From positions 1 through 37,890 of the IMG/VR virus record IMGVR_UViG_3300023094_000024: 37,890 nucleotides of DNA; one strand, 5' to 3'. How positions within the stretch are numbered: the stretch's first letter is position 1; each line of letters opens with the position of its first letter. Below the pieces are notes generated by a model, which did no database searches, was not told the DNA's origin, and was given only the letters and a program-made list of their open reading frames with translations. Of the stretch, positions 14,111 to 22,980 are shown piece by piece. A program made the position numbers and the translations under genes. Source of the DNA: a virus.

Positions 14111-15048
14111 TAGCTTTGTGTATAGTCTGTTATTGGTACATTGGTTCCTGTGCCACCAAATAGATCGTTATTAATATCGTACGCCGTAACAAGTCCCGGC
14201 GCAACCGGCCCTCCCTGGTTGTATTCAAGTGATGTTGCATTAACTGCAGGGCTCACATCAATTACCCATCCCGACATTGGCCATGTTTTAATTCTTGTTG
14301 GTTCCCACTTGCTGCCACCCGGAATAGAGAAAAGCATCCCGTTAAAGCTCCACATATCGCAGCAAGTTATCCTGTTAAGAATATCCACTACGTAATCAGC
14401 TACACCCGGCGCACGTCCAACGGCTAACTGAAATTCCCGGAATGGAACCCCATCTAAAAGAGTTACGTTGTGTAATTGGTTCACATAATCCGATACTTCA
14501 CGCCCGGGCTGAAAGTTTATCATATCAGCCTCAAGCAATATTTTGAATGGTGTGCTGAGTAGTGAAGGGAAAAAGTCTTGTGTGTTTTCGGAATGGGTGT
14601 AGGTTATGGTGTTAGTACATGGGTGCGATACAGCAAGGTGAATAGGCTCACTGATTATTGAATAATCGTAACCTAATAAATGAAATCTTGTATAAATGTA
14701 ATACACTCCCACCGGCATAGGATCACTGTTACCATCTTCGTCAAGGTTTAATATCAGCTCATAAATATTACCTACATCACTTGTGCCTACCTGCGTCCAG
14801 GGAATAGTGAGTACCAGTTCTTTTGCACAGTTATATATTTCCGCATCAGCAGGCGCTACGGTACTCCATACCTGTAATGGCGTAGTTAGGCCAAACATCC
14901 ACTTTTGGTAGTAAGTCCGCTTAAGTTCCCACTCCTTTATTTGATTATAATACCAATTATTATCAAAACCCCACGCAGGATTAGCCGTATTAGGAACGAA
15001 CTTAACCGGGTTAACAAGTGGTATTTTTGTGAAGTTGGTTATGGGCAT
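14110..15048 (-). CDS. Tail structural protein (312 aa)
   Basis: The product has a Trp-rich N-terminus (NPAWGFDNNWYYNQIKEWEL) and later strands that include YIYTRFHLLGYDYSIISEPI. It carries CCDMWSFNGMLFSIPGG near residue 232. These features resemble unnamed tail-tip proteins of Bacteroidota siphoviruses. No enzymatic motif is seen. Position and one-base overlap with the next gene support a tail assembly role. Confidence 0.58.
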   Translation of the reverse strand: MPITNFTKIPLVNPVKFVPNTANPAWGFDNNWYYNQIKEWELKRTYYQKWMFGLTTPLQVWSTVAPADAEIYNCAKELVLTIPWTQVGTSDVGNIYELILNLDEDGNSDPMPVGVYYIYTRFHLLGYDYSIISEPIHLAVSHPCTNTITYTHSENTQDFFPSLLSTPFKILLEADMINFQPGREVSDYVNQLHNVTLLDGVPFREFQLAVGRAPGVADYVVDILNRITCCDMWSFNGMLFSIPGGSKWEPTRIKTWPMSGWVIDVSPAVNATSLEYNQGGPVAPGLVTAYDINNDLFGGTGTNVPITDYTQS

Positions 15049-15049
15049 T

Positions 15050-15166
15050 TTAATATAATAATTTGAATGTTACTACACCGGCGCTGAATCCTATGCATAA
15101 TCCCAATAATACGCCCCATAAAAAGCGCCTGTCTTCTTTACCCCATATTTTTATCTCCCTGGACAT
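15050..15166 (-). CDS. Tiny single-span membrane protein (38 aa)
   Basis: A 38-codon gene starts at the ATG at 15166, six bases after the preceding stop, and its TAA lies just before the next ATG. The product is a basic N-terminus (MSREIKIWGKEDRRFLWG) followed by one hydrophobic segment (VLLGLCIGFSAGVVTFKLLY). The fit between two structural genes is the main evidence. Role unknown; small membrane proteins in this position may aid lysis or envelope contact. Confidence 0.6.
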   Translation of the reverse strand: MSREIKIWGKEDRRFLWGVLLGLCIGFSAGVVTFKLLY

Positions 15167-15171
15167 AATTC

Positions 15172-17478
15172 TTAATGTATCAATTTAGTTGTATCTGTTC
15201 CCGCTTCCAAAAGTAATTTAATTTTTTGTTTTTCTTTAGTTGAAGGCATAAAACCTGCTTCAAATATCCAGCCTTTGAAAGTATAACCCCTGTAAATGAA
15301 GGTATATTTTTCGTACGGCCTTGCTTTGATCAACTGATACGTAACCTCGTCCACATCGGCAACAAAGTTAGCATACGTTCCGCAGCTTATTGCATCACCT
15401 AACCCGCCGATCGGATAATTGGCGTTCTCTGCTATCGTCACACCTGCAAGTGTGGTGCTTAACTCACTATTACGGTCACCTTTTGTAAAGTTAATGCTAT
15501 ATGCATCCATCTTGTCATGGTAGCCCCTGATCCACGGCCCGTTATTGATCAGTGCGTGCGCAGGTGTGATATCTGTATTATAAGCCTCCGCAGGGTGCAA
15601 TAAGCCAGTGATTGAACTATAAGCAGGGCGGTATAGGTGATACACATTAGCATCTGTGACATTAAGCACTCCATCCAGTGATGCATTCGTAACCGGCTCT
15701 AACACCTGTATGAAAGTGTAGCCAACTATAAGGTAGTCGGTATTGAGTACCGTGTACGTTCCGTTATTAGATGCAGCGCCGGAAAGAGTGAACTGCTGGC
15801 CATTGGTGAGTGCAAATAATTCATTAGGCACAAGAAAATAATAATTACCTGTATTTATCTGCGCTTCTAATCCTCCCCTATAATATTCGTAGGTGGTACC
15901 TTTTTCAACACTGAACATATAACCTGTATTATCCACGCTACTGTCGGTGGTATCTTTCTGGTATAATTCTATTCGTGCTGCTTCGATCTCATACATTCCT
16001 GCATGGTATTCACTCACATAATTAGCCTCTTTAACGATCCTTTTATGTGGGCTTTGGAAATTGGATGTAACGTTAAATTCATCACGGCCATTAACTTTAT
16101 CAACTTCTACATTTGGGTAGCCGAATTTGAATGAATTGTAGGTAATGTCTTCGGCAATGGTAAATTCCACGTCATCTACTACCCCAAAGCCCCCCGCAAC
16201 CGTATTTTGAAAACCGTAATTGTATTTTTCTATCACTAATTCTGTACCCTCAACTGATAATACAAGCCCAAATTGTGTTAAGCTTTGAAAGAAATCACTT
16301 ATTGATGTCTTACCCACTCCTGGTGCCAGGTATTTTCTCAATGACTGCCCCCCAGTGTATAATAATCTATCATCCATGCTATCGAGGAATGTTGAACGAA
16401 GTGTACAGGTGCCACCACTTATTTTACCTACTAATAACTGCCCTAATCTCTTGAAGGTAAGACACTCTGCAAGTGATGGCGTGAATGTAACCTCGTAAGT
16501 GGCAGCCACTGTTCCGCTTGTTATTTTACAATTAACGCTAACGCTATCACCTATCAAATGCACGTATTCGTTAGGGCCTACAGGAATTGTTTTTGCAAGG
16601 TCAACGGTATGGCTACCTATCGCCATAGCTCCGTTGAATACGTCATAATCAGTTATTACATTGGTTGATTTATTATATTTTCTGTAATATATATGCACGT
16701 TGCTGGCATCTAATGTGGCAACCGCTACCCGGGCAGTTCCTGTATAAGTTACAGGTATTGTTTTTATGGTGCTGTTAAAGTGCCAGTTATCATTATAATG
16801 AGAAGGATCCAAAGGATTATCGAACGTGCCCGCATATTGCTGATCCTGTACAATTATGCCTTGTGTTGTTCCCTCCTGCGAAACAATACCCATACCCAGG
16901 TACCTGCTTTCAACTATAGATTGATTTTCGTACAGCGTCCATTCTATAACGTTAGTAAATGGTATGCCGTCAAGATATAAAGAACGCACATCGCTATCAC
17001 CATGTATCGGTATTTCATATTGTTGATTTTCATAGGCTTTCAGGTATTTACTCAACCCGCCTTCAACCACCTGCACCGTTATACCGTCTTTTTTGTCGCT
17101 CGTTTTAGACAGATCTAATTCACCATCAAAGTACGGGCCGTATGTAGGCGGAAACGTATTGGGTAGCAGCTTCTGTATAACCTGGTACATGGTATAATCC
17201 TGCCCGTAGCGCCATATGCCGTTACGCACAATCTTACCGCCGTCTTTTACAAAGCGTACCGGCACTGTGAAATCCCGGTTAAGGCCGAGGTAACGAAGGT
17301 TTCTAATAAACTTTATCAGTACTCCCTGCCATCCATCGGGCGCATATTTCAGCGCTGCACTTGTTCCGGGCGTGATCTCAGCATTGGGCGATGTGACCAC
17401 ATTACCTGCAGCATTTAGGTATAGCGGCTTCTTATCGCTGTCAAGTAGGAAAAAACGTAATGTGGGCGCTTGGGGCAT
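15172..17478 (-). CDS. Large tail-tip/baseplate protein (768 aa)
   Basis: The 768-residue product directly follows the tape measure gene (TGATG overlap). In siphoviruses that place holds the distal tail or tail-hub proteins. The sequence begins MPQAPTLRFFLLDSDKKPLY and contains a repeat-like set of beta strands; the centre (GVGKTSISDFFQSLTQFGLV) looks like the conserved helix of hub proteins rather than a nucleotide-binding loop, because it lacks a Walker B partner. The C-terminus has RPYEKYTFIYRGYTFKGWIF. The family is characteristic of Bacteroidota phages; exact subunit identity is inferred from position. Confidence 0.65.
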   Translation of the reverse strand: MPQAPTLRFFLLDSDKKPLYLNAAGNVVTSPNAEITPGTSAALKYAPDGWQGVLIKFIRNLRYLGLNRDFTVPVRFVKDGGKIVRNGIWRYGQDYTMYQVIQKLLPNTFPPTYGPYFDGELDLSKTSDKKDGITVQVVEGGLSKYLKAYENQQYEIPIHGDSDVRSLYLDGIPFTNVIEWTLYENQSIVESRYLGMGIVSQEGTTQGIIVQDQQYAGTFDNPLDPSHYNDNWHFNSTIKTIPVTYTGTARVAVATLDASNVHIYYRKYNKSTNVITDYDVFNGAMAIGSHTVDLAKTIPVGPNEYVHLIGDSVSVNCKITSGTVAATYEVTFTPSLAECLTFKRLGQLLVGKISGGTCTLRSTFLDSMDDRLLYTGGQSLRKYLAPGVGKTSISDFFQSLTQFGLVLSVEGTELVIEKYNYGFQNTVAGGFGVVDDVEFTIAEDITYNSFKFGYPNVEVDKVNGRDEFNVTSNFQSPHKRIVKEANYVSEYHAGMYEIEAARIELYQKDTTDSSVDNTGYMFSVEKGTTYEYYRGGLEAQINTGNYYFLVPNELFALTNGQQFTLSGAASNNGTYTVLNTDYLIVGYTFIQVLEPVTNASLDGVLNVTDANVYHLYRPAYSSITGLLHPAEAYNTDITPAHALINNGPWIRGYHDKMDAYSINFTKGDRNSELSTTLAGVTIAENANYPIGGLGDAISCGTYANFVADVDEVTYQLIKARPYEKYTFIYRGYTFKGWIFEAGFMPSTKEKQKIKLLLEAGTDTTKLIH

Positions 17479-20303
17479 CAGTATTTAAAGTGTTGGTTGA
17501 ACCATACGTTATCCATGCCGTGTACATGGGTTTCCGGTACAGGTTTTTTGTTTAGTTGGCGCAGGTTCCATATGATAGTATCGTTTTGATCTTCTAACCT
17601 ACCGGCTTTCTCCACCTTCCCCTTTATCATTGCGCCTAAATTATGTTGTCCACCCATAGCTTTGGCAAGGGCCTCGAAGTTAGGGTAGACAATATCAGTA
17701 CCACCAATCAGTGTTGGCGTATTCTTGCCTTGTATCGCTTCAATAGCACCACCTTTGCTTACCTTAAATTCCTGATCACTACCATCATTCAATATACCCA
17801 CCTCAGTTACGCCGGTTGCGCCCCTGCCTTTCTTGTATTTAGGCAACGGTGTTGATATAGCCTTAGCCAACTGTAATGCACCGATTGCGCCGATAGTTGC
17901 AGCTATCGCAAAACCAATGGGCAGCCCTTTATATGTTTTCAGCGTTTCAATTATTGCTGCTGCTGTTGATGCAATAATTTGTGCTATGTTGGCAGCTTTC
18001 TCAAACTTGGCACGTTCAACCGCTAACTTTCTTTGCCTTTTTTCTATCTGTTCCCTTTGAAATTGGGCATCTTTTTCAACAGCAGCAATCTGCTTGGTTC
18101 TTTCAACTTCGCTTAATCCGAGTTGATTTATTTGGTTGATCCGTCTTGCTGTTTCTTCGTCCAGTAGCCGGGATTTCTCTTCTAAGTCCTGCTCCTGGCG
18201 GGTGATGCCGTCTAAGAAAAACTGCGACAAAGTGCTGATTAATTCCTTATATAAATCCTTTTGAAGTTTTACAAGATCTTCATTCCCTTTTTTATTTAGA
18301 TCCTTTTTTCTTTTAGCCTCATCTTCATCAGCTTTTGCAACAGCTTTATAAAAACCGTCTAATTGCTTTAAGGAAAATGCTTCATAATCCTGCTCCTGCT
18401 GTAATTCGTCAGATAAAACCTTTTCCCTTTCCGCTTTAAGTTTTTTAGTTTCCTCGATTTTAAGGCGGTTGATAGACTGTAAATCAGTAAGTGCTTTTTG
18501 CTCAATAGCTTCAATCCTTTTTGCCGATGCTTTTCTTTCGCCTAATTCAATTTCATTGATCAATTTTAAATTGGCACCTTTTGCTTTTCTTTCCTGATCT
18601 ATATTTCGTAAAGTTTCTGCCAGTTTTTCCTCTTCAATAGCTTCATTGTATGTTTTTTCAAGTTGGTTTAATTGTAGCCTGTTAAAAACATATCCATTTA
18701 ATGCGGCAAGCCTGTCCTTGTACGTTCTCGTTTCATTGTCTAAAATCCTTTTGTTGGTATCGGCTTCACGCTTCAGTATCTCTTCATCAATCGCTTTCTG
18801 CGCTTCGAGTATTTGGCGGGCGGTATCATTGCGCAAATCCTTCGGTGAACTATCGTTGCCTGTTTTTTCTTTTTTATCTTTACCCTTTTTCCCTAAAGTG
18901 TCAAGTGAAATAAATTGCCGCCCTGCTGATAATAACGCATCAAATTCCGACTGCGCATCTTTCAGTTCTTTTGCAAATTCGGGAAATGTTTGATTTACTG
19001 CGTTGCGCTGCACCGTTAGTTGTCCTAATAACTGAAAGTAGTTTGTTGCGTTCTTTGCCCTTGCCCTGTAAACAGCCGCCTCTAACTGTGCAATACTTTG
19101 CTGATCTTCAATAGTTGCATTATTTATTTTTATCTGAGCTTCAACCACTTTGCCTGCTGATTCAGTTAATTTGTTTTCAAATGCTTTAGCCAGTGCCCTT
19201 TTTTCAACCAAAGCAATTTGCCTTTCTATAAGACTATTTATCAAAGTGTTGTTATCGATCTGCTTTGCATCAATTTGGTTTCCCTCATCGGCAATGGAGT
19301 TATAAGCAACCACCGCCGCATTTCTATCTTTTAAGCTGGCACTTTGATCTGTAATAATTTCCCTTAACAAAGTTAATTGTGTAACCTGGCTACCCGCTTC
19401 TTTACCTGCTGCTGCAAATATTTCACCTAATGACTGTTGTGTTTTGGCTAGTTTTTCTGTGGCAGCCGATGCACCAAAGATGTATTTAGTAAATGATACT
19501 ATTGGGTCAATAGCTAAACCAAAAAGACCCGCCAAACCAATACCGGGCAATATATTTGCTAATGTACGAACGCCACTAAATGCTTTATTAAACGCTGATC
19601 CATAATTACCTACATTCCTTTGCGATTGTCCTACTGTTTTATCAATTTCTTTTAGCCTTGCATCCAGTATGGCAGCACTTGCAGCAGCTTTGATTGAACG
19701 GGTATCTTGTGTGCCATACGCCGCCGCTAAATCTTTAGCCAACTTTTGAGCTACTAAATACTCTTTATTTAGTATTGCGTAAGATCCACCTTGTTGCGTT
19801 ACCGTTAGCGTTTGATTTTTAATATTATTGTTGAGCTCCTTTATTTGGTTTTTATATTTCTCTACTGATATTTGACTTTCAGCAAATCTTTTATTGTATT
19901 CAGCACGGCTTATTGTACCTGCTTTCATTAGCACCAAATCTTCTTTTTGGCTTGCAAGGTAAGAGTTAAGCGAGTTTTGTACCCTACGTCTAACTTCAAT
20001 ATTATCCTGTAAAGATTTTGTGCCTTGTACTGTAGCTTGTGATAATTGTTGTTGAGATTTAACTAAATTCTGCTCAGCCGTCACCAATTGGGTAGTAGCC
20101 TGCTGCACTCCTTGTAGTGATTGCTGGTAGGCTGCATTGTTTTTGGTAAGGTCAGCCATCGATTTTGACTGCTCTCCCAATGAAAGAGTAGGAAAGTTTT
20201 TTAGTTTAGCTGCCAATCCATCCAATGACGCATCAAGCGCCTTTATTTCGGCATTGATAGCCGTCTGGTCAATTATGGAACTTATTTTATCCTCCTGCGG
20301 CAT
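17478..20303 (-). CDS. Tape measure protein
   Basis: At 941 residues this is the longest protein. It is strongly helical with long heptad-rich stretches (for example 40-230 and 480-780) typical of tape measures. Hydrophobic segments lie near 248-276 (LANILPGIGLAGLFGLAIDP) and near 800-820 (IGFAIAATIGAIGALQLAKA). At about 1.5 Angstrom per residue it predicts a tail near 140 nm. It starts 17 bp inside the end of the preceding probable chaperone gene, as is usual for this pair. The C-terminal region carries a conserved-looking GGTDIVYPNFEALAKAMGG. Confidence 0.88.
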   Translation of the reverse strand: MPQEDKISSIIDQTAINAEIKALDASLDGLAAKLKNFPTLSLGEQSKSMADLTKNNAAYQQSLQGVQQATTQLVTAEQNLVKSQQQLSQATVQGTKSLQDNIEVRRRVQNSLNSYLASQKEDLVLMKAGTISRAEYNKRFAESQISVEKYKNQIKELNNNIKNQTLTVTQQGGSYAILNKEYLVAQKLAKDLAAAYGTQDTRSIKAAASAAILDARLKEIDKTVGQSQRNVGNYGSAFNKAFSGVRTLANILPGIGLAGLFGLAIDPIVSFTKYIFGASAATEKLAKTQQSLGEIFAAAGKEAGSQVTQLTLLREIITDQSASLKDRNAAVVAYNSIADEGNQIDAKQIDNNTLINSLIERQIALVEKRALAKAFENKLTESAGKVVEAQIKINNATIEDQQSIAQLEAAVYRARAKNATNYFQLLGQLTVQRNAVNQTFPEFAKELKDAQSEFDALLSAGRQFISLDTLGKKGKDKKEKTGNDSSPKDLRNDTARQILEAQKAIDEEILKREADTNKRILDNETRTYKDRLAALNGYVFNRLQLNQLEKTYNEAIEEEKLAETLRNIDQERKAKGANLKLINEIELGERKASAKRIEAIEQKALTDLQSINRLKIEETKKLKAEREKVLSDELQQEQDYEAFSLKQLDGFYKAVAKADEDEAKRKKDLNKKGNEDLVKLQKDLYKELISTLSQFFLDGITRQEQDLEEKSRLLDEETARRINQINQLGLSEVERTKQIAAVEKDAQFQREQIEKRQRKLAVERAKFEKAANIAQIIASTAAAIIETLKTYKGLPIGFAIAATIGAIGALQLAKAISTPLPKYKKGRGATGVTEVGILNDGSDQEFKVSKGGAIEAIQGKNTPTLIGGTDIVYPNFEALAKAMGGQHNLGAMIKGKVEKAGRLEDQNDTIIWNLRQLNKKPVPETHVHGMDNVWFNQHFKY

Positions 20304-20820
20304 CTTTATTTTTTATTTCTTGGATAAAGTTATTGTAAATAGCTGCATATTCAGCAACTGTTGTGGTTTTTTTATCAATTTTCCAGCCCTGAAACTTAGC
20401 AAGATGCATAATGTCCTTGTTAAAATCCCCCTCCGTTTGCCTTTCGCCTGTGGCAGATGCGTTCAATCTTTCAGCCTCATCACTTAATATAGATAGTTCA
20501 TAAAACCGTGTTTTTACCAATGATTTTACTAACCGTAACGATTTCTCATCCCTCACATCGCACTGGTAAAGTTCGTTCAATCTTTCTTCTACAATGGCAT
20601 CAGGTGTGCGTTTTAGACGAATACACGCCCGAAAATATTTAACGCACTCTTTTACGAACCTGATGTGAACTGTTAAACGAAGTATTTTATCTGCTATCTC
20701 AAATGCTCTTTTTAAGTTACCGTTGCCCATTAATTCTGCATATTCCTGTACTATCTCGCTCCAATTCTCCGGCATCCCTACATCATTACAATAAGCATCA
20801 ATAAAGGCGTCAAGCATCAT
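20287..20820 (-). CDS. Probable tail assembly chaperone (177 aa)
   Basis: The start at 20820 (MMLDAFIDAYCNDVG) is preferred; the frame stays open another 53 codons upstream, but that stretch overlaps the 66-residue gene in another frame and looks like noise (Lys/Ser/Gln-rich). The protein is all-helical with FEIADKILRLTVHIRFVKEC and VRDEKSLRLVKSLVKTRFYE. It lies immediately upstream of the tape measure, where siphovirus tail chaperones are encoded. No sequence family is recognised; role is from position. Confidence 0.5.
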   Translation of the reverse strand: MMLDAFIDAYCNDVGMPENWSEIVQEYAELMGNGNLKRAFEIADKILRLTVHIRFVKECVKYFRACIRLKRTPDAIVEERLNELYQCDVRDEKSLRLVKSLVKTRFYELSILSDEAERLNASATGERQTEGDFNKDIMHLAKFQGWKIDKKTTTVAEYAAIYNNFIQEIKNKDAAGG

Positions 20821-21010
20821 TGTTTTGCAGGTCAGTAACGTACCAGTAGCAGGGGTCGGTTCCGGTTGAGATACAGAGCTCCCCGTATTCGTTGCGGTAA
20901 AGTCCTGTTGGCTTTCCTGTTTCTTTTGCTTTCGCTTTGGCGAGTGCCATAATTTTTTCATCCGATTGTTTTTGTTCAATGATTGCCTGGGTACAATTTG
21001 AGCATGCCAT
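20810..21010 (-). CDS. Small Cys-containing protein upstream of the chaperone (66 aa)
   Basis: The product starts MACSNCTQAIIEQKQSDEKI, with a CxxC pair, then an Ala/Lys helix and a short beta part (PTGLYRNEYGELCIST). Similar short proteins with a CxxC start and a C-terminal beta part occur near tail genes of Bacteroidota phages. It ends 11 bp inside the next gene, in a different frame. It may form a chaperone pair with that gene. Confidence 0.6.
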   Translation of the reverse strand: MACSNCTQAIIEQKQSDEKIMALAKAKAKETGKPTGLYRNEYGELCISTGTDPCYWYVTDLQNNDA

Positions 21011-21021
21011 AGAGTGCAGGT

Positions 21022-21159
21022 TTAGTCGTCAAAATGCTGTTTATCGGGGTGATCACGCTTATACTTCGCATCCATGTATTGATTAACTAACCAGCCGATA
21101 CCCATCATTGTTACCATGCCACCAATAAATAGGGCTATATGTCCGATTGTGTGCATCAT
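21022..21159 (-). CDS. Small single-span membrane protein (45 aa)
   Basis: A 45-codon gene starts at the ATG at 21159, which overlaps the TGA of the preceding gene (ATGA). The product has one hydrophobic segment (about 5-26, GHIALFIGGMVTMMGIGWLV) and a hydrophilic tail rich in Asp, Lys and His (YKRDHPDKQHFDD). It is one of several tiny membrane proteins placed among the tail genes. Function unknown. Confidence 0.62.
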   Translation of the reverse strand: MMHTIGHIALFIGGMVTMMGIGWLVNQYMDAKYKRDHPDKQHFDD

Positions 21160-21590
21160 TTTCTTAGTTGGTTTTGTATAATAAAGATAAACTCTTTTCG
21201 CAATCTTTCATTAATAACTATCACCCTTGATGCATAGCTTAACCCAAAAGGATCACCATATTTACCTATAAGCATAGCAGTTTTTTCGTCCGGGCTTTCA
21301 AATATAAAACTTGTAGATGTAACGGATAAGAAAACAGCGCTCTGGAAAGCACCTGTCAGGTTGAGATCAACATTTCCAAAACCCGCCAATGGATTTTGCT
21401 GCGCCTTCTTAGCGGCATACTTTAGGCTACGGTACTTACCTATTGGCTGGCCGTTGGCTTTCTTACCTTCAAGTAGCTGTATGCGTTGCTCCCGCAATAT
21501 CTCGGGCTCACTTAGTTCAATAGCCTCAACAGCAGCGCCTGTTACATCGATGTTGGCTAATTTGCGGCGTATATCGTTGATGGATGGCAT
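21156..21590 (-). CDS. Probable neck or tail-completion protein (144 aa)
   Basis: The product begins MPSINDIRRKLANIDVTGAA. It carries LLEGKKANGQPIGKYRSLKY and then VDLNLTGAFQSAV, a pattern of Bacteroidota phage proteins related in position to HK97 gp10-type tail components. The family usually lies between connector and tape measure genes, as it does here. A terminator lies only about 16 bp before its start. Confidence 0.55.
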   Translation of the reverse strand: MPSINDIRRKLANIDVTGAAVEAIELSEPEILREQRIQLLEGKKANGQPIGKYRSLKYAAKKAQQNPLAGFGNVDLNLTGAFQSAVFLSVTSTSFIFESPDEKTAMLIGKYGDPFGLSYASRVIVINERLRKEFIFIIQNQLRK

Positions 21591-21605
21591 GGGTGCAATA
21601 TAATT

Positions 21606-21635
21606 AAAAAAGCGCCAACGTAGATACGTAGCGCT
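21606..21635 (-). terminator. Second of two mid-operon terminators
   Basis: Minus-strand stem AGCGCTACGTA / TACGTTGGCGCT (one bulged T) with a TC loop, followed by six T. It lies 16 bp before the 21156-21590 start codon. A smaller hairpin, CCTTC/GAAGG, lies between it and the other terminator at about 21646-21666. Confidence 0.72.
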
Positions 21636-21677
21636 GCTAAATAAAGCCTTCTGCTTATATGAAGGATATAAATATAC

Positions 21678-21706
21678 AAAAAAACTCCATACAATTAAGT
21701 ACAGAG
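21678..21706 (-). terminator. First of two mid-operon terminators
   Basis: Minus-strand stem CTCTGTAC/GTATGGAG (with two G-U pairs) around TTAATT, followed by seven T. It lies about 33 bp after the 68-residue gene and divides the head and major tail genes from the remaining tail genes. Confidence 0.75.
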
Positions 21707-21738
21707 CTTTTTAATTATTACCTCAACCAATAATAAAT

Positions 21739-21945
21739 CTATTGTTTTTCGCCTTTTTCAGGCTTTGGCTTCTCTCCTGTCACAGCCTCATAAGCACCCG
21801 CTAACCATTGCGGCCATGTACTTGCATCGTAGCCATAGGCAGGAGTAGCGTGTTGTTCCGCAAACAGCTTAAAACCGCCCGCTTTAACGGAGGCAATATT
21901 AAAGTTGTGCCAGTCAACCATTACGTGTTCTTTATCCTTGTGCAT
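21739..21945 (-). CDS. Small protein after the major tail protein (68 aa)
   Basis: The product begins MHKDKEHVMVDWHNFNIASV and is rich in Trp, Ala and Gly in the middle (YDASTWPQWLAGAYEA). It ends in a Lys/Glu/Pro-rich tail. A second ATG at residue 9 is a possible start. No family is recognised. It is the last gene before a terminator. Confidence 0.6.
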   Translation of the reverse strand: MHKDKEHVMVDWHNFNIASVKAGGFKLFAEQHATPAYGYDASTWPQWLAGAYEAVTGEKPKPEKGEKQ

Positions 21946-21996
21946 AGCGTGATTTTTATAATGGAGCGACCATAAGCCGCCCCATAGGTTTGTAAA

Positions 21997-22959
21997 TTAT
22001 GCTTTTGTCATTTGCGCTGCGCCTGTACTTTCAAAGCCGTCAATACCATTTGTTTTTAATACACTTGGTATTGCAAGATTGATGTTGATCTTGTCGCCCG
22101 AAGCTAAAGCTGCGTAGGCTGTACTATCAATGGTGATCACAACCTGGTTAGGCGTTGTAGTAGCGTCCAATGTACGGCTTGTTACCGTTATTGGAGCGCC
22201 TGTCTGGGCATTGGTAGCGGTGATATTCGCAGCTACTAAAATTTCAGTAGCATATAAAGCAGCAAGATCCTTACCGCCGTCAGCAACGAAAGTAAATCTA
22301 CCTACGTTAGTGGTTTGGCTGAATAAAGATACTACTACGTTATTGATACCCGTTAGTGCGAATATACCTGCGCCCACAACCACAAATGATGCCATTGATT
22401 TGTATTCCTGGAAACTGCTTAACGTTGTTTTGAAACGGTATTGCTCTACCGCATCAGTACCTAAGAATTTAGGAACGTAAACGTAATTCTCGTAAACACT
22501 GAAACCCTGGAAATTTCCGCTTGAGTTAGTGCGGCCGTAAACCACACCCTTGCGATCAACGATCATAACATCGTACACGCCAACTTCAAGCCCCTGTAAT
22601 TTCTTCTGGTACAATTCGCCGCCGCTTACCGCAAAGGTAAAATCCGGTGTAGGATCATCAACGATACGTGTTTTTGTATCAAGATTGCCCACGCCGCCGG
22701 TAGTAGGATCAGGCGTATTATCCGTGAAATTTTTAAGGTTAGGAATAGGGAACGCCCTTACGCCACGAACCGCACGGGTTGCAGTGGTTAAAGCAGCAAG
22801 GAAACTGGCTGCAGTTGCAAGGTCAGATGGCGTAAATGATTTGCCCTGGTCAAGATAGATAGCCATTGCCGGCCTGTCTCTCAACACATCGCAAAATGGA
22901 ACGCCTGTATTAAGGGTGCTTGCTAATCCGCACTGCCCTATGTTTAAAATACTTGCCAT
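21997..22959 (-). CDS. Probable major tail (tube) protein (320 aa)
   Basis: The 320-residue product is Thr/Gly/Ala/Val-rich and beta-structured, with low charge, starting MASILNIGQCGLASTLNTGV. It has an immunoglobulin-like C-terminal third (QTGAPITVTSRTLDATTTPN). The position after connector and completion genes and before chaperone and tape measure is where siphoviruses encode the tail tube subunit. No sheath gene is seen, so this should be the sole tube protein. Confidence 0.65.
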   Translation of the reverse strand: MASILNIGQCGLASTLNTGVPFCDVLRDRPAMAIYLDQGKSFTPSDLATAASFLAALTTATRAVRGVRAFPIPNLKNFTDNTPDPTTGGVGNLDTKTRIVDDPTPDFTFAVSGGELYQKKLQGLEVGVYDVMIVDRKGVVYGRTNSSGNFQGFSVYENYVYVPKFLGTDAVEQYRFKTTLSSFQEYKSMASFVVVGAGIFALTGINNVVVSLFSQTTNVGRFTFVADGGKDLAALYATEILVAANITATNAQTGAPITVTSRTLDATTTPNQVVITIDSTAYAALASGDKININLAIPSVLKTNGIDGFESTGAAQMTKA

Positions 22960-22980
22960 GTTATAAAATTTTTAGCCCCA

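Noticed and set aside
15172-17478. GVGKTS in the tail-tip protein read as a Walker A motif
   Set aside because: No Walker B or other ATPase motif is present, and the surrounding sequence is beta-rich tail protein.
20821-20979. N-terminal extension of the chaperone gene (53 codons)
   Set aside because: It overlaps the 66-aa gene in another frame and is Lys/Ser/Gln-rich noise; the later MM start is preferred, with frameshifting kept only as a low-interest idea.
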